Shown here in pieces: positions 1 to 11,439 of a DNA stretch of 64,000 nucleotides. The stretch's first letter is position 1. The number at the start of each line of letters is the position of its first letter. The notes under the pieces are model-generated. The model saw nothing but the letters and a program-made list of their open reading frames with translations. It made no database searches and was not told the origin of the DNA. The translations under genes and the position numbers were made by a program. The DNA comes from Pohlia nutans. Taxonomy: Eukaryota; Streptophyta; Bryopsida; Bryales; Mniaceae. The stretch spans positions 39,168,372 through 39,232,371 of the forward strand of contig CM040089.1 in NCBI GenBank assembly GCA_022496805.1, written 5' to 3'.

Positions 1-8
1 TCAAGTCT

Positions 9-241
9 CCAAAAGGCTGTTAACTTAGCTAAACTGCCATGCAAAAATAACAATATATTAATATTAAAAAAAACAAAAAAAACAAAAAAAACATTTAATA
101 GATCCAGTCTGACGTGGCCGAAATGGTGCTACGTCACATTTTAATTTTTAGGTATTTTTGTTTATATATTGATTATTGTATTATTATATTATTATTATAT
201 TATTTTTGCATGGTAGTTTGGCTGAGTTAACAGCCTTTTGA
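9..241. mobile_element. MITE-like foldback element
   Basis: The ends are inverted copies of about 40 bp. The left end begins CCAAAAGGCTGTTAACTTAG and the right end is its near-complement, closing at GTTAACAGCCTTTTG. The inner arms both carry GCCATGCAAAAATAA or its variant. The middle is AT-rich with ATT/TTA runs. No coding capacity and no clear target duplication. It is a non-autonomous DNA element by structure; the superfamily is not determined. Confidence 0.7.
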
Positions 242-810
242 AGGCATGGATTTTTTTTGTAATGGGAATTTTTCATCATTCGGGCCCTTAGCATTTTTCA
301 TCTAGTTTTTGTGTGTATTGGACTTTGGGAGGGCATGAGTTCGGGAACTTTGAGCTTGTTTCCATGTAGAACCCACCTCAAAATCAACTACAGGTGAACA
401 TTGTAGAAAAAACCTACAAAACCAAAATAAGTGCAACCATGTCCACCCTACCCATACATAATTTCTTCAATTAGGAATATCAACTACAGCTTTCTACGAG
501 TGACATGTGTGTGCAAAACAAATATCATGCCACCAAGGCTTGCTTGGAAAGCACATTTAACTTAAACAACCTTTGCAACAATGCACAAATTTGGTTGAAA
601 ATCACCTTCAAAACACATGGCGCAATTTGGCTTCATTTCAGGTCAATGTCGGATCTTCTTCCAAGCCGTTTTTTATGTTTGAGAGTTGTTGTGAAGATCC
701 ATAATAGAACCAACATGGTTTATGGTGGGTTGAGTTTTACAAATTAGCATAGAAGCCACCCACCCTGTCAATCAATGTCGGGTTGGGTTCTACATGAAAA
801 CAACCGCTAA
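242..810. other. Unannotated AT-rich interval
   Basis: No gene, RNA or repeat boundary recognised. A short stretch near 265-302 is related, in inverse orientation, to one near 1105-1130 (sharing GATGAAAAATGCTAAGGGCC), so part of it may be an old element end. Small open frames here look random. Confidence 0.5.
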
Positions 811-1532
811 GGGTATGTTCCCACCTGGCCTTAGAGGTGGTCCTAGAAGGCGGTTTTACCTCCTTAATAAAGTGTGTGTTCCCACCTACATTCTTTAGTA
901 ATTACCAATCCTACATGGATGTCAACATGGCAAACTTTAAAGAATGGGTATTAGCTAACATTTAGGGGGACAAAAAAATACTTGAGTGATAGTAGGCAAT
1001 TGTTAAGGGAGCACCAAAATTGGAAATATTCCCAAGTTTTAAACACTTAAGAATGATCTTAGGGCATCCGCACCCATACTCGCCAAGGGTCTGACACACG
1101 CAATAAGTGGATGAAAAATGCTAAGGGCCCTTCAAAAATGCCTCTTGGCCCTCAACTTTGGCGTGTTAAGAAATGGCCCTCCAAATCTAAGTTTAGTTGA
1201 CTGAATCTGACATTCTACTTGTGATTGGTGCACTGACTATTTGACGTGCACTTTTGGTGCTTGAGGGGCGTTTAAGGGTGGGGGAGTGTGATTTCAAGGG
1301 CTCTTCAAATATAGATGAATAATTATAGCGAGTCACCTTTAGCGAGCATGGGTGGAGATGCCTTTAACTAATATGGCTCTTGGGAGGCCATTATGTAATC
1401 CGGCTACTATTGATGACACCTTTCCGAACCTCATTGATGACACCTTTCCTAAAAAAAAGATATTCCTCCCAAAATTGTGGAGGTGTTAAGTTTTTATTCA
1501 CATTCTTTGCAAAGGCCAGGTGGGAACGGACC
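811..1532. mobile_element. TIR element containing a nested Harbinger-like MITE
   Basis: Left end GGGTATGTTCCCACCTGGCC and right end, read on the other strand, GGTCCGTTCCCACCTGGCCT form about 22-bp terminal inverted repeats. Inner parts, such as the CATTCTTT segments near 892 and 1501, also pair. It is non-coding, and flanking bases do not give a clean target duplication. A second element sits inside it at 1062-1363. Confidence 0.6.
1062..1363. mobile_element. Harbinger/Tourist-like MITE, TTA target duplication
   Basis: The ends GGGCATCCGCACCCATACTC and, inverted, AGGCATCTCCACCCATGCTC are imperfect terminal inverted repeats. TTA precedes the left end (1059-1061) and follows the right end (1364-1366), matching the 3-bp duplications of PIF/Harbinger elements. 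It is 302 bp and non-coding. The superfamily is inferred from the duplication. Confidence 0.55.
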
Positions 1533-3527
1533 TTAAGAGCATGGCCACCGTTCTTCAAAACAAATGAGAACTACATGTTTTGGATGAAAAACAAGCAAAT
1601 AATGCAATTAAAATAAATTAAAAGCATGCAATTAATGCATAATGGAATCAAAGGATGGAAAGTACCATCCACTTTGTTACAGTTCAAATCATAGGATTCC
1701 TCCTAATTGTGACTATCAAATGATTTGTTGGTCCAAATATACAATGTGACTGGGACACGGCACTGTCATCTACAGACACATTCCCAAGGAACCCTCAATA
1801 AATTTCCAATAATTTAAGCGTCGTGAATAGGGACTTTGAAAACCTTGGCTTATCATTAATGGTCAAAGTGAGAATGTGAAGAGTGGAACTTTTCCGTGAG
1901 ATTCTATTTCAGACATACCCAACACTATGGTCAGATTCGTTAAAAGGTAAATCAATAAATAATTAAAAATGACAGGTACTGAAATTTTCAGAAATTATAA
2001 GTTGGTATTATTGAATAGTGTAGAAAACATTAATGAAAATAATCTTAATTCATAAAAATTCAAGATTTTTGCAAACAACCTACCCAAGTACAAATTACAA
2101 CACTTTTCATAAAAAAAATCATCACAAATTGCAAGAAGGAGAAAAATGAAATCAATGTTCGAGATTTTTAACAATGAAAAGTTTAATGAGGTGTAACAAA
2201 TAGAGCTTAGGATCAAAAGTCATGGGGAAACATTAGATTTCACAAGAAATGAAATTTGAAGAAAATATATTTTTCAATTGGGAATGAAAAACAACCCTTA
2301 AAATAATTCATTTTGTATGAGACCTCACAAACCTAACTTGAAGGTAGGTACATCAAGAACTTCAAGGCATGTGAGCATGGTGCTATGATGGTGCAATGAC
2401 GGTGCATTGATAATTTGGTGCCAACCTCCATACCAACTTAGTATGGATAAAATGACACTAAAATGACCTGTATGCAACCTTTGGTGTCAAAATGGCACCA
2501 AAATAGTATGGCCCAACTTTTCTGATGTACTCCATTGGATAGTGCTTGTTGAATACTTTAGAGTTGAGAGTTCAAAGTAGCAGTTGTTTGAGGCAAGGTA
2601 CAAGGAGAACCGACCTTTTAAACACCCATTTCGTTAAAAGTGCACATGCCCCTCTAAAATTGCACATTGTAAATTTTTTGATAGGGCAGTGAATGAATGA
2701 GAAAAGCATAAATATGCTATGGAAATACATGCCAAAAAATAATGTAATTCTTGAATTAAACCATTGGCAAAATTTGTGTCCAGAGAACACACAAGGGTTC
2801 ACTATACAAAAATTGACCTCCATGCAATTATTTAAGTTTTTTCAAATTATGTTTTTGGAGTTTTTAGAGTTTAGGTTTATGATTTTGGAGTGTTTTAGAT
2901 TTTATCTATTTTCATGTGGGTTTTGCAATAAGTTAATTGCAAAGACGCCACTAAATCCAATCAATCCATACTACTCATTCTACAACAACTCCTTCAAGAA
3001 TCCCATGACTTTGAATCCTATCTTAATTCTGAAAAAACCAAATACTCCAACATTTATACATGCCTATATTTTTTTAAACTACCTTTTTTTTTCAATTTAA
3101 ATTTCTTATTTTACAAGTAATAAAATTTAAAATATTTGCTAAAATGTTTTTATATTACCCTTTTTTTTTTGCACATGGTTTCAAATATTTTTGCATGGTG
3201 AACCTCCAAGGTAGAATACAAAAAAGTTGTGATTTTTCTTTACATAACTATTGCTTCTTCAATTAAATATATTAACAACTTTTGAACACTCATGAGTGTG
3301 AAAAACACTCTAAAATGAATCTAAACATCTCGCTACTTTACTATGCACATCACAATATTTGTATATTACAACCATGCAAGCTTGCTAAAATACACTGAGA
3401 TATGCATACCATGTATTAAACTAAAGGGAAAGATTGTTTTCCCACCGTACAACATATACCATAAAACATTGCAATTCTATTTTCCCTATGTTTGGGCTAC
3501 ATCGTTCTCCATACTAACTTGATGTTG
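1533..3527. other. AT-rich intergenic DNA, nothing recognised
   Basis: Long A/T-rich sequence with scattered short frames of low-complexity composition. No splice-supported exon, RNA gene or bounded repeat could be supported here. Confidence 0.5.
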
Positions 3528-3845
3528 CTAGTTTATCATCTCTAAATGGTTGTAGAGATGATTTTTTTCATCAGTAGGAATCTTTATATCTTTCTCTGTT
3601 CTATTGCCAGATATTGTTACCAGATTTTTAGTTCCCACTGTATTTTTCCACGCAATAAAGATTGATTGAATTGGAATACAATCATTTTGTTCACGAGAGG
3701 GTCCCCATCCTTGTTCTATGCAATTCCTATACCATTTGAAAAACTTCCCATTCTTGTCCCGCAGACCAAAATGCATTTTTGGTTGATACCACATAACAAT
3801 TGCAGTACCAAGTGAAAAGGTGTTAGATGTATGTTTAACCCATAT
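3528..3845 (-). CDS. Unrecognised open frame, possible gene fragment
   Basis: On the minus strand a frame of about 105 residues stays open from roughly 3845 down to the stop at 3528, with a methionine at 3794. Composition is balanced for coding DNA, rich in W, Y, K and N, with stretches such as MWYQPKMHFGLRDKNGK and GWGPSREQNDCIPIQ. I recognise no domain. There is no splice evidence, and the start is uncertain because the open frame extends past the first methionine into the palindrome array. It may be a relic of a transposon-borne or captured gene, or chance. Confidence 0.25.
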   Translation of the reverse strand: MWVKHTSNTFSLGTAIVMWYQPKMHFGLRDKNGKFFKWYRNCIEQGWGPSREQNDCIPIQSIFIAWKNTVGTKNLVTISGNRTEKDIKIPTDEKNHLYNHLEMIN

Positions 3846-3977
3846 CAGTTTTATTGGTTTTTAAAACTGCAAGTGATGGAGAATTAGGCATATGCCTAAC
3901 CGACCTCCCCCTACTATCACTTGCAATTATTACCTAAACTACCAAGTGATGGGGATTAGGCATATGTCTAACTCCTC

Positions 3978-4131
3978 CACTAGTACAATTTTTTTTTTCT
4001 GATGTGACATTCATTAATAACTAAATGTTTTTTTGTGACTTGTCTATAGTGACTCAAAATTGATTTTGAGTCACTGTAACGGATTTTTAGTTATAAGAGA
4101 CCTGTCACATTGGACAAGATTTTTACTAGGG
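3978..4131. mobile_element. CACTA-like MITE, copy 1, inserted in the palindrome array
   Basis: Begins CACTAGTACAA and ends near TTTTTACTAGGG. The whole 154-bp unit folds back: GATGTGACATTCATTAATAA pairs with TTATAAGAGACCTGTCACAT, and a central GTGACTCAAAATTG/TTTTGAGTCAC hairpin closes it. It resembles the copy at 5154-5314. Confidence 0.65.
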
Positions 4132-5153
4132 TCCATCACTTGCAATTATTATGTAAACTACTAAGTGATGGGATTAAAACTCCTATTACTTTAACTAATT
4201 TTTTAAATACCAAATAATGAGAGGATTTGCATATGTCTAACACTCCAACACTTGGATTTAAAAATAATAACTATAGTGATTTAAGGGGTTAGACGTATGC
4301 CTAACCCTCGAGCAGCTGCATCTAATAGCAAAACATTATATCAAAGGGGTATACATATGCTAACCTTGAAATACTTGGATTTTATAGGAAAACAAAATAT
4401 CTGAGGGTTAGGCATATGCCTAACCCCCCCAAACACTTACAATTTCCAACAAAATAAAATGTTTGAGGGTAAGGCATATGCCTAACCCCCAACACTTACA
4501 ATTTCTAAAATATTAGAATATTGAAGGGCTAGGCATAAGCCTAATCCCTGAATCTTTAAAAACTCCTACAAAATAAGATGTCAGAGGGTTAGGCATACGC
4601 CTAAGCCACCAACATTTCCATTATATAGCAAAATAAAATATGGGAGAGTTAAGCATATGCATAACCTCCTATCACTTGAATTAGTTGTTAAAATACTAAG
4701 TGATGGGGGTTAAGCAAACGCCTAACGCATATCACTTGAATCATTTGTTAAATATTGAGTGATGGAGGCTAGACGTGTGCCTAATCTCTATCACTTTAAC
4801 TAATTTTAAAAATTACAAGTCATAATAATTGAAAGTAACCCGCCATCACTTTCAATTATTAGGTAAAATAACAAGTGATGGGGGTAGACATATGCCTAAC
4901 CTCCCATCCCTTTCATTAAGTTTTAAAATACCCAGTGATGAGGGCTTATGCGTATGTCTAAATTCCCCCCACTAGCAATTTTTTTTTTAAATATCAAGTG
5001 CTATGAATTAGGTATAGGCTTAACTCCTATCACTTCAATTAATTATTAAAATCGCAAGTGATGAGGGGTTAAGCATATGCCTAGAACCCCCCATCACTTG
5101 CAATTATTATGTAAACTGCCAAATGATGGGGGTTAGGCATATGTTTAATCTCC

Positions 5154-5314
5154 CACTAATACAAATCTTGTTCGATGTGACGTTCTTCAATGACTAAATG
5201 TCCATCGTGACTTGTCTTTTGTGACTCAAAATTGAATTTGAGTCACTAAAGAAAAGTCATACCGGACATTTAGTTATTAAAAACATGTCACAATGAACAA
5301 GATTTCTACTAGTA
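5154..5314. mobile_element. CACTA-like MITE, copy 2, inserted in the palindrome array
   Basis: Starts CACTAATACAAATCTTGTTC and ends GAACAAGATTTCTACTAGTA, a foldback of about 161 bp. It has the same central GTGACTCAAAATTG hairpin and ACTAAATGTCC/GGACATTTAGT pair as copy 1, so the two are members of one family. Confidence 0.7.
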
Positions 5315-5812
5315 TCTGTATAATTTACAATCATTATGTAAACTACTAAGTGATGGGGTTAGACATATGCCCAACCCCTATCACTTTGATTAATTTTTAA
5401 AATACCAAGTAATAGGAGGTTATGCATATGTTTAACCCTCTAATAGTTGGAATTTAAAAAAATAATTATAGTGATAAGCGGTTAGGCATATACCTAACCC
5501 CCCAACAATTTCATTCTATAGAAAATTATAATATGGGAGGAATATACATATGTTAACCTCCAAACACTTGGATTTTATAGAAAAATAAAATATTAGAGGG
5601 TTAGGCATATACCAAACCCCCCAACAATTACAATTTCAAACAAAATAAAATACAAGAGGGTTAGGCATGTGCATGACCCACTAATACTTCATTATGTAAC
5701 AAAATAATACATAGGAGGGTTAGGTATATGCCTAACCCCTCAACTCTTACAATTTCTAAACAGAGTATAATATATAGGAGGCTTAGGCATATGTCCAACT
5801 CCTAACAATTGC

Positions 5813-7545
5813 AATTGACTTCAAATAAAAATTTAATTTGATTATAAATCCATAAATTTCACTCAAATGCTGCGAAATGACTTTAGTGCACCTCATGTTG
5901 TCGAGCATATCCGACAATGCTAAGAGAAACATTAGAAAACCATTTTTATTTTCATAATTAAATTTATGGTGACAAAACTTACTAAAACATTGATAACTTT
6001 TACATTGTATGTCTGAAAGCATCAAAACAATTTTGTTGGTCGGGTAGCCTAAATATCTTTGTGAAATCAAACAAGGTAATCCCTTATTGTAGTGAGAAAG
6101 CTGCATAAAAATACGTGGACAATTCAATCACGATTAACAGCTTGATGAGACTCGGCTTAGATTTGACTAATTAAACCTATAAAGAAGAGCCACATAACGT
6201 ATGAATCAAAGCAAAAGATGAACCACAAATTTTGTAATTTTTTCAAAAATAATAAAAAAACAAAAAGCAAAACTTATAGGAGATGAGGGAAGACAAGCGA
6301 TGAGCTGAGTAGCAATTGGATGAAAGCGCTAACTCTTCAAGCCTAATATTGTACACTTCTTCTTACCTATTAGGGTTTCCAAACACAACCCCACCATCGC
6401 TAATTCCTCGGAGGGGGAGATTACTCAGATTAGAGGCGGAGGCTAATCTGATTGAAGGCGGAGACCTGATTTGATTGGAGATAGAGATTGATTTGATTGA
6501 AGGTGGAGGCTGATTTGATTGAAGGCGGAGACTCATCTGATTGGAGGTAGAGATTAATTTGATTGAAGGTGGTAACTAATCAGGCGAAGGGTCCAGAGCG
6601 AGATTGAAGGTGCTAACTAATCAGGCGAAGGGTCCAGAGCGAGATTGAAGGTGGAGACTCAGTAGGCGGAGACTAATCAAGCAGAGCGTCAGAGAGATTC
6701 AAGACGGAGAGTCTAAGCTAAGATTAGAGGCGAAGAGTCCAAAGGGAGATTGCAACTCAGCTGATGATGTAATCATCTTTTTGGGATAGAGCACGCAATT
6801 GAAGTTATCACCTTGGGGTAGAGCAAGTAATACGGGGAGTTCTTGCATTGAAATTCATTTTGGTCGTTCTCATTCAAGTAAGTTTCGGCACTCACTTTCA
6901 GATCACAATTCAACTTCATTACTCTATGTTGTAGTTTGATCCGAAATAAAATAATTCATTTTTGTCAATAAGTGCCACAGATTGGTTTATAGTGACGTGG
7001 ACCTCTCAAAATTTGATATGGAGATTCAATTTCGACAACAATTTGTTAAGATCTCATCCCCATATACAGTTTAAAATTGTAAAAGGCAATGTAGGAACAT
7101 TCAAAATTATATCAAAATCTTTTGTAACCCTACTGGTTTTACATTCTTCTATCAAATTATTGTTTCACATTCTTCTATCAAATGTTTCACATTCTTTTAC
7201 TAGTAACATTAGGCCATGTTTGGTCAAGTGATTGGATTTCCATTGTTTGTGTAATGAGCTCCAGAAATCAATCAATTTATGTGGTAGATTTTATGCCCAT
7301 CAATTATATACAGTCTAAAATGAGGATGTTTTCTTGTGCTAACTAACTCATTCAAATTTTTCAATGCAATTAAGAGGCACATCTACAAAATTAGAGAAAG
7401 GTTTCATTCAACAAGGTATTGTAAGCAAAGTAATGTTCAATCACAAGCAAGTCACTTCACTCAAAGCTTTACTAATTTTACCTTTTAAAACGTGTTTTGA
7501 GCCTTTGCAAACAAGCATTTACATGTTCAACAAACACTAATAAGT
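5813..7545. other. AT-rich interval splitting the palindrome array
   Basis: The array stops near 5812 and resumes near 7546. The DNA between has no recognised gene and may be an insertion into the array or an old spacer, but I see no terminal repeats. It includes the GA-rich minisatellite at 6425-6740. Confidence 0.4.
6425..6740. repeat. GA-rich minisatellite with a 41-bp tandem duplication
   Basis: Degenerate units built on GATTTGATTGAAGGCGGAGA recur across about 315 bp. A cleaner tandem duplication carries ACTAATCAGGCGAAGGGTCC and AGAGCGAGATTGAAGGTG twice in succession (about 6570-6650). Non-coding by appearance. Confidence 0.65.
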
Positions 7546-7855
7546 GACCGAGGTAAGGTGAATGCCTAACCCCAATCATTTGGTATTTTAGAAAATAATT
7601 GCAAGATATTGGGGGTTAAGCATATGCCTAACCCCTATCATTTGCATTATTTGTTAAAACACCAAGTAATGAAAGGGTTAGGCGTATGTCTAACCCCTAT
7701 CATTTCAATTAATTTTTGAAATTGCAAGTGATAGAGAGTTAGGCATACGCTTAATCCCCCAATCACTTGCAATTATTTTCTAAAATACCAATTGATGGGA
7801 TTAGGCATATGCCTTACTCCCATCACTTTGATTGTTTTTTAAACTTCCTAGCGTT
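7546..7855. repeat. Palindrome array, second block (~5 units)
   Basis: Same repeat as 3850-5812: dyads near 7565, 7615, 7675, 7738 and 7800 with the GGGGTTAAGCATATGCCTAA theme, separated by AAGTGAT/ATCACTT-type arms. Confidence 0.8.
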
Positions 7856-7887
7856 GAGGGATGATAGTCGCTTGTGGAATCTCTCAC

Positions 7888-8580
7888 ATGATTCATACCC
7901 TGGCTAGAAAGAAAACACAAGTTATAATATTTGAATCAGATGAAAACATTGCACTTTGGTTGCGTCGATAGGAACGAGAAGCAGTGGATGGAATTAAACC
8001 TGGAGACGGAAAGGAGAAATTGTGGAAAGACGGAGAGGTTGATTCATCAGAAACGTCCAATGAAAGTAGTGATGATTCTACAGATGAAGTCGAGAGTCCA
8101 TCGTCAAAGAGAATGAAGGCAACAAATATTACAGGAAAAAAGAAGAAAGTTGTCACAAATCAAGTTGCTAGGAAGAGTTTGCTTCAAGATTTCGATGGCG
8201 AAGAGAATTTATCACAAGAAGTGGAGATAATTGCATCAACACCAAACCCAAAACGTGATGGTTTCAATGTAGATGGATATAAGTATTTCCCAAAGTTTGA
8301 TCTATGGTTTGATGGAAAAGGTTGGAATACACGTGAAGAAGTCCCAAACATTGATGTAGAAGGAAGAAAAACGTACAAATATGTTAAATCAATTTGACCA
8401 GGTGAAATATTTGGTGGCCCTTCAATAACTTCAAATGCAACAGGTCTCAACGATCAAGCTCACGTTGAAGTTATAGTTGGGTTAAATGTTGCTGAGGAGT
8501 TTATCAATAGATCATCTCTTATTTCATTTGGAAAAAATGCATTTAACTTAGGTTTGGGAAATACTGAATCCCAATCTTAA
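7888..8580 (+). pseudogene. Broken reading frame, lysine/acid-rich protein, two in-frame stops
   Basis: From ATG at 7888 to TAA at 8578 one frame of 231 codons is open except for TAG at 7969 and TGA at 8395. The residues look protein-like: a basic start (LARKKTQVIIFESDENIALW), an acidic/serine tract (SSETSNESSDDSTDEVES), a basic cluster (KRMKATNITGKKKK) that could be a nuclear signal, then DGYKYFPKFDLWFDGKGW. The frame continues sensibly after the second stop (GEIFGGPSITSNATGLNDQ). I do not recognise the family. It lies just downstream of the palindrome array. Either it is a pseudogene, perhaps a decayed transposon accessory gene, or the stops fall in unrecognised introns. Confidence 0.5.
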
Positions 8581-10095
8581 AAGACTACTTGGTGATAGAT
8601 TTTATGTAGTAGTGAAATGTTTTTAGATACTAAAATTATAGATATTATAGTATTTTCACTGCCAAGTTATTTTCTTTATATATATGTCGGTATTGTGTGT
8701 GTTGAATATAAATGAATTTTTGAGTATACAAGGTTGTGAAAAAAATAATATTTTATGAAAATAAAAGAATAGATTGCATGTATGTTGTGAAACATCGGAT
8801 TAGAGAAGTCCTGAATAACATTATGGATGTCAATTTTTTTTAATTCTAATGGTTAGGAACTATGATATTATATTCATTGATTTTTGTATTATATTAGAAT
8901 ACAAAAGATAATTATAGAAAATCTTATGAATAAGAGGTTTTAGACTTGAATGCAGTGAAGATGGAAATCAATGTGTGGAGTGCAGATCTAGATTACAAAT
9001 GTATGGATTTTAATATCAATGATTTCTAAATTCATTTTTATTTATTGATTTTTTTAATGTATAGTTTAGATATTTAAACTAGAAGTTCTAGTTACACCTG
9101 ATGAATTGGGCACTTGGGCATATGCTTAACCATCTTATTTTAATTATTTTGTAACGTTGCAAGTTATGGGAGATTATGCATATTCCTATCCTTCTCAAAA
9201 ATCTAATTGACAATTGCAAGTGATAAGGGTTAGGCTTATGCCTAATCTTTTTATTTTATTTTATTAACTAATTCATTCGATAGTCTCATTTGGAATAAGT
9301 ATTTGTTGTATTTGTCGTATTGGAAATGGTAGCATCAGTTCAATGTGAATAAAAACTTTGAAAAAAAATTGTGAATCATTTTTACTAGTATTTTTAGGTG
9401 TTTCAATTAACCAAAAACAAATTTTGACCAAAATTCAAAGTGCACATGCTATTGTGCACTTTAAACAAAATGGGTGTTTTTAGTTACATGTGAGCCGATA
9501 TTTTTCTAACAATTGTTTAAGTGGAATGAAAAATGGCAGATGCACTTCAGACTGAGAAATGATGGTTTGGAGAAATTGGTTGTCTTGGCGTCAAATCTCA
9601 TGGATATTTATCCAAAATTGTACTATCAAATAGAAAAATGGGCCAAACAAAGTTAGAAAAATAAGGGAAATTGACCGTTTAAGGTTTATTAGGGTGTGAA
9701 TAAATTCTGACCCTTCAAGGATTTGTGAGGCATGATAACTTGGAGCCACAACCTTGTACTGCTAGAATTAGACAAAGTGCAATGCGTGAGCAATGTCACT
9801 TGTGAAAGGGCATTCTTGGTGCAAAATTTGATAAAATTAGAGTTAGAAGTAAGCTTGAATAAAATAACTTTGAAGCTATGATCAAAATTTCTTTGGAGAA
9901 ACCTGATGAGGATTTTGATAACATAATACATGGTGCTATTCCGTTGTGGAAAAATGGCGCGAAGTTCAAATATCATCTCTACTCTATTCCGTAGAGATAT
10001 TTGACTTCAAGTTTGGATACTAATTGTAGAAATTTTTTTGGCAAAGCTTTAGGTAATGAAATTTGATTTACATTTGTGATTGTTGTAGTAACCAG
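8581..10095. other. AT-rich DNA with three isolated palindrome-array units
   Basis: No gene recognised. Three diverged units of the TTAGGCATATGCC family occur near 9115, 9172 and 9228, the last reading GGGTTAGGCTTATGCCTAAT. A small perfect hairpin of AAAGTGCACA/TGTGCACTTT type sits near 9438-9464. Confidence 0.5.
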
Positions 10096-10173
10096 CACTA
10101 GTAGAAAACATGGTAAAAAAGAACCGCAACCAATTTTGGCTGCGGTTCTTTTTCACCATGTTTTCTACTAGTG
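10096..10173. mobile_element. 78-bp near-perfect CACTA-type MITE hairpin
   Basis: CACTAGTAGAAAACATGGTA at the left pairs almost perfectly with ACCATGTTTTCTACTAGTG at the right; the inner arms AAAGAACCGCA and TGCGGTTCTTT also pair, leaving a short loop. Flanking CAG and CAA are a near-match for the 3-bp duplication of CACTA elements. The CACTA.TAGAAAA terminus resembles the larger CACTA element at 23393-26185. Confidence 0.75.
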
Positions 10174-11025
10174 CAACCTACAAAGAATGTGTGAACTCCA
10201 ATTGGGGATTCTAACATTTTTTTGAAGGCTACATGCTCGCCCCAAGATGGTAAGGTCTTGGCTTAGTTCAAATCCAACCAAGGATCTTTGAGCAACAAAA
10301 ACAACAATGAACTCCCTTAAAAGCACTACCTAAAAAAAAAAATGACGCAAAACACCAGAATTTAGATTTTTGCCAAATCAGCCGAGGAAAAACAAATTAA
10401 ATGTTTATGATTGACCAAAAAAAAACTAGGACACTTCCAATCCAAAAGAAATGAGGGTTTTTTCCTTCTTCTTTGAAAATTCAAAGCATATTCTACAAAA
10501 TCTCAAAATAAAACTTCTACTTTATCTGATAAGAACAAATTTAGTAAATATACTTATGTCCATTACTAAATTAGGGTTTTGAACCTTAGGCAAAATCACA
10601 TTACATCACAAAATTGTTCATGTTCTAAGCTTACAGGGTAAGCAAAGTATTAAAACAAAATCCAATATCACAAAATTGTTCATATTATGAGTTTACAGGG
10701 TAAGCAAAGAATTAAAACACAATCCAATATCATATAACAACACAAAACTATTCAGGTTCTAAGCTTACATGGTAAGCAAAGAAATAAAACAAAATCCAAT
10801 ACTTTAAACCAACCGATAGAGGCATCTCTGTAAATATTGCAATTCCTAAGTGCAAGTTGCTATATGGGATCCACTAATCAAAAAATATAATTTCCCCAAC
10901 ACATTGAAAAACAACAATTGCTTAAACACCAAATCGCTTGAAGAAGATCGACAATCCCCAAAGAAAGCTATAATAGCAAACTATAGTGAATTGCAGGGAA
11001 AGATCACAAGCAACAAACAAAGTTA
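10174..11025. other. AT-rich DNA with a three-copy tandem repeat
   Basis: No gene recognised. About 10605-10800 holds three diverged units of 65-75 bp with the shared text TTACAGGGTAAGCAAAG followed by AATTAAAACAAAATCCAATA. A tRNA-box-B-like AGTTCAAATCC occurs near 10266 but has no convincing box A. Confidence 0.55.
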
Positions 11026-11439
11026 ACATGCAATTCGCTATTTACGCACTTGGCCATATAATCATGCACTTGGCCCCCAAACAAATTAAAAATTTTGTTT
11101 AAAAAATTCTCTAAATAACAGCGATTTTTGTCTTTCTACAATCACTTTCATTATATACAAAAAATTATTTTAGTTATTTTTTATCCTTATTTTTATTTTT
11201 TCTTTCATTTTTTCTTTTATCTTTTCTTTTATCTTTTCTTTCATCTTTTCTTTCATTTTGTTTCTTTCTTGTCTTCTTTCTTGTCTTCTTCAAAATTTGA
11301 TGGACTTTACGGATAACTCCATTTCTTCTCATTTTTTTCTTCTTGTCACAACCTCAAACCTTACACCCGCACCGAAGAATAAATAAAAATAAAAAAAATA
11401 AAAAAAAATCCATCTTCTTTTATTTAGGGTTCATGAACC

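Larger units (their letters stand above)
3850..5812. repeat. Array of ~25 diverged palindromic units centred on TTAGGCATATGCCTAA
   Basis: Every 55-75 bp the sequence returns to a palindrome of consensus GGGTTAGGCATATGCCTAAC followed by CCC. Clean copies lie near 4403, 4467, 5480 and 5717. In well-kept units it is flanked by a second inverted pair, AAGTGATGG before and CCATCACTT after, so the consensus dyad reaches about 40 bp. Between dyads lies AT-rich text such as TTGCAATTATT. Two CACTA-like MITEs interrupt the array. The repeat and its symmetry are directly visible; the function is unknown. Confidence 0.85.

Noticed and set aside
10205..10300. Second SINE or tRNA gene near AGTTCAAATCC
   Set aside because: A box-B-like string exists but no box A at the right distance and no cloverleaf.
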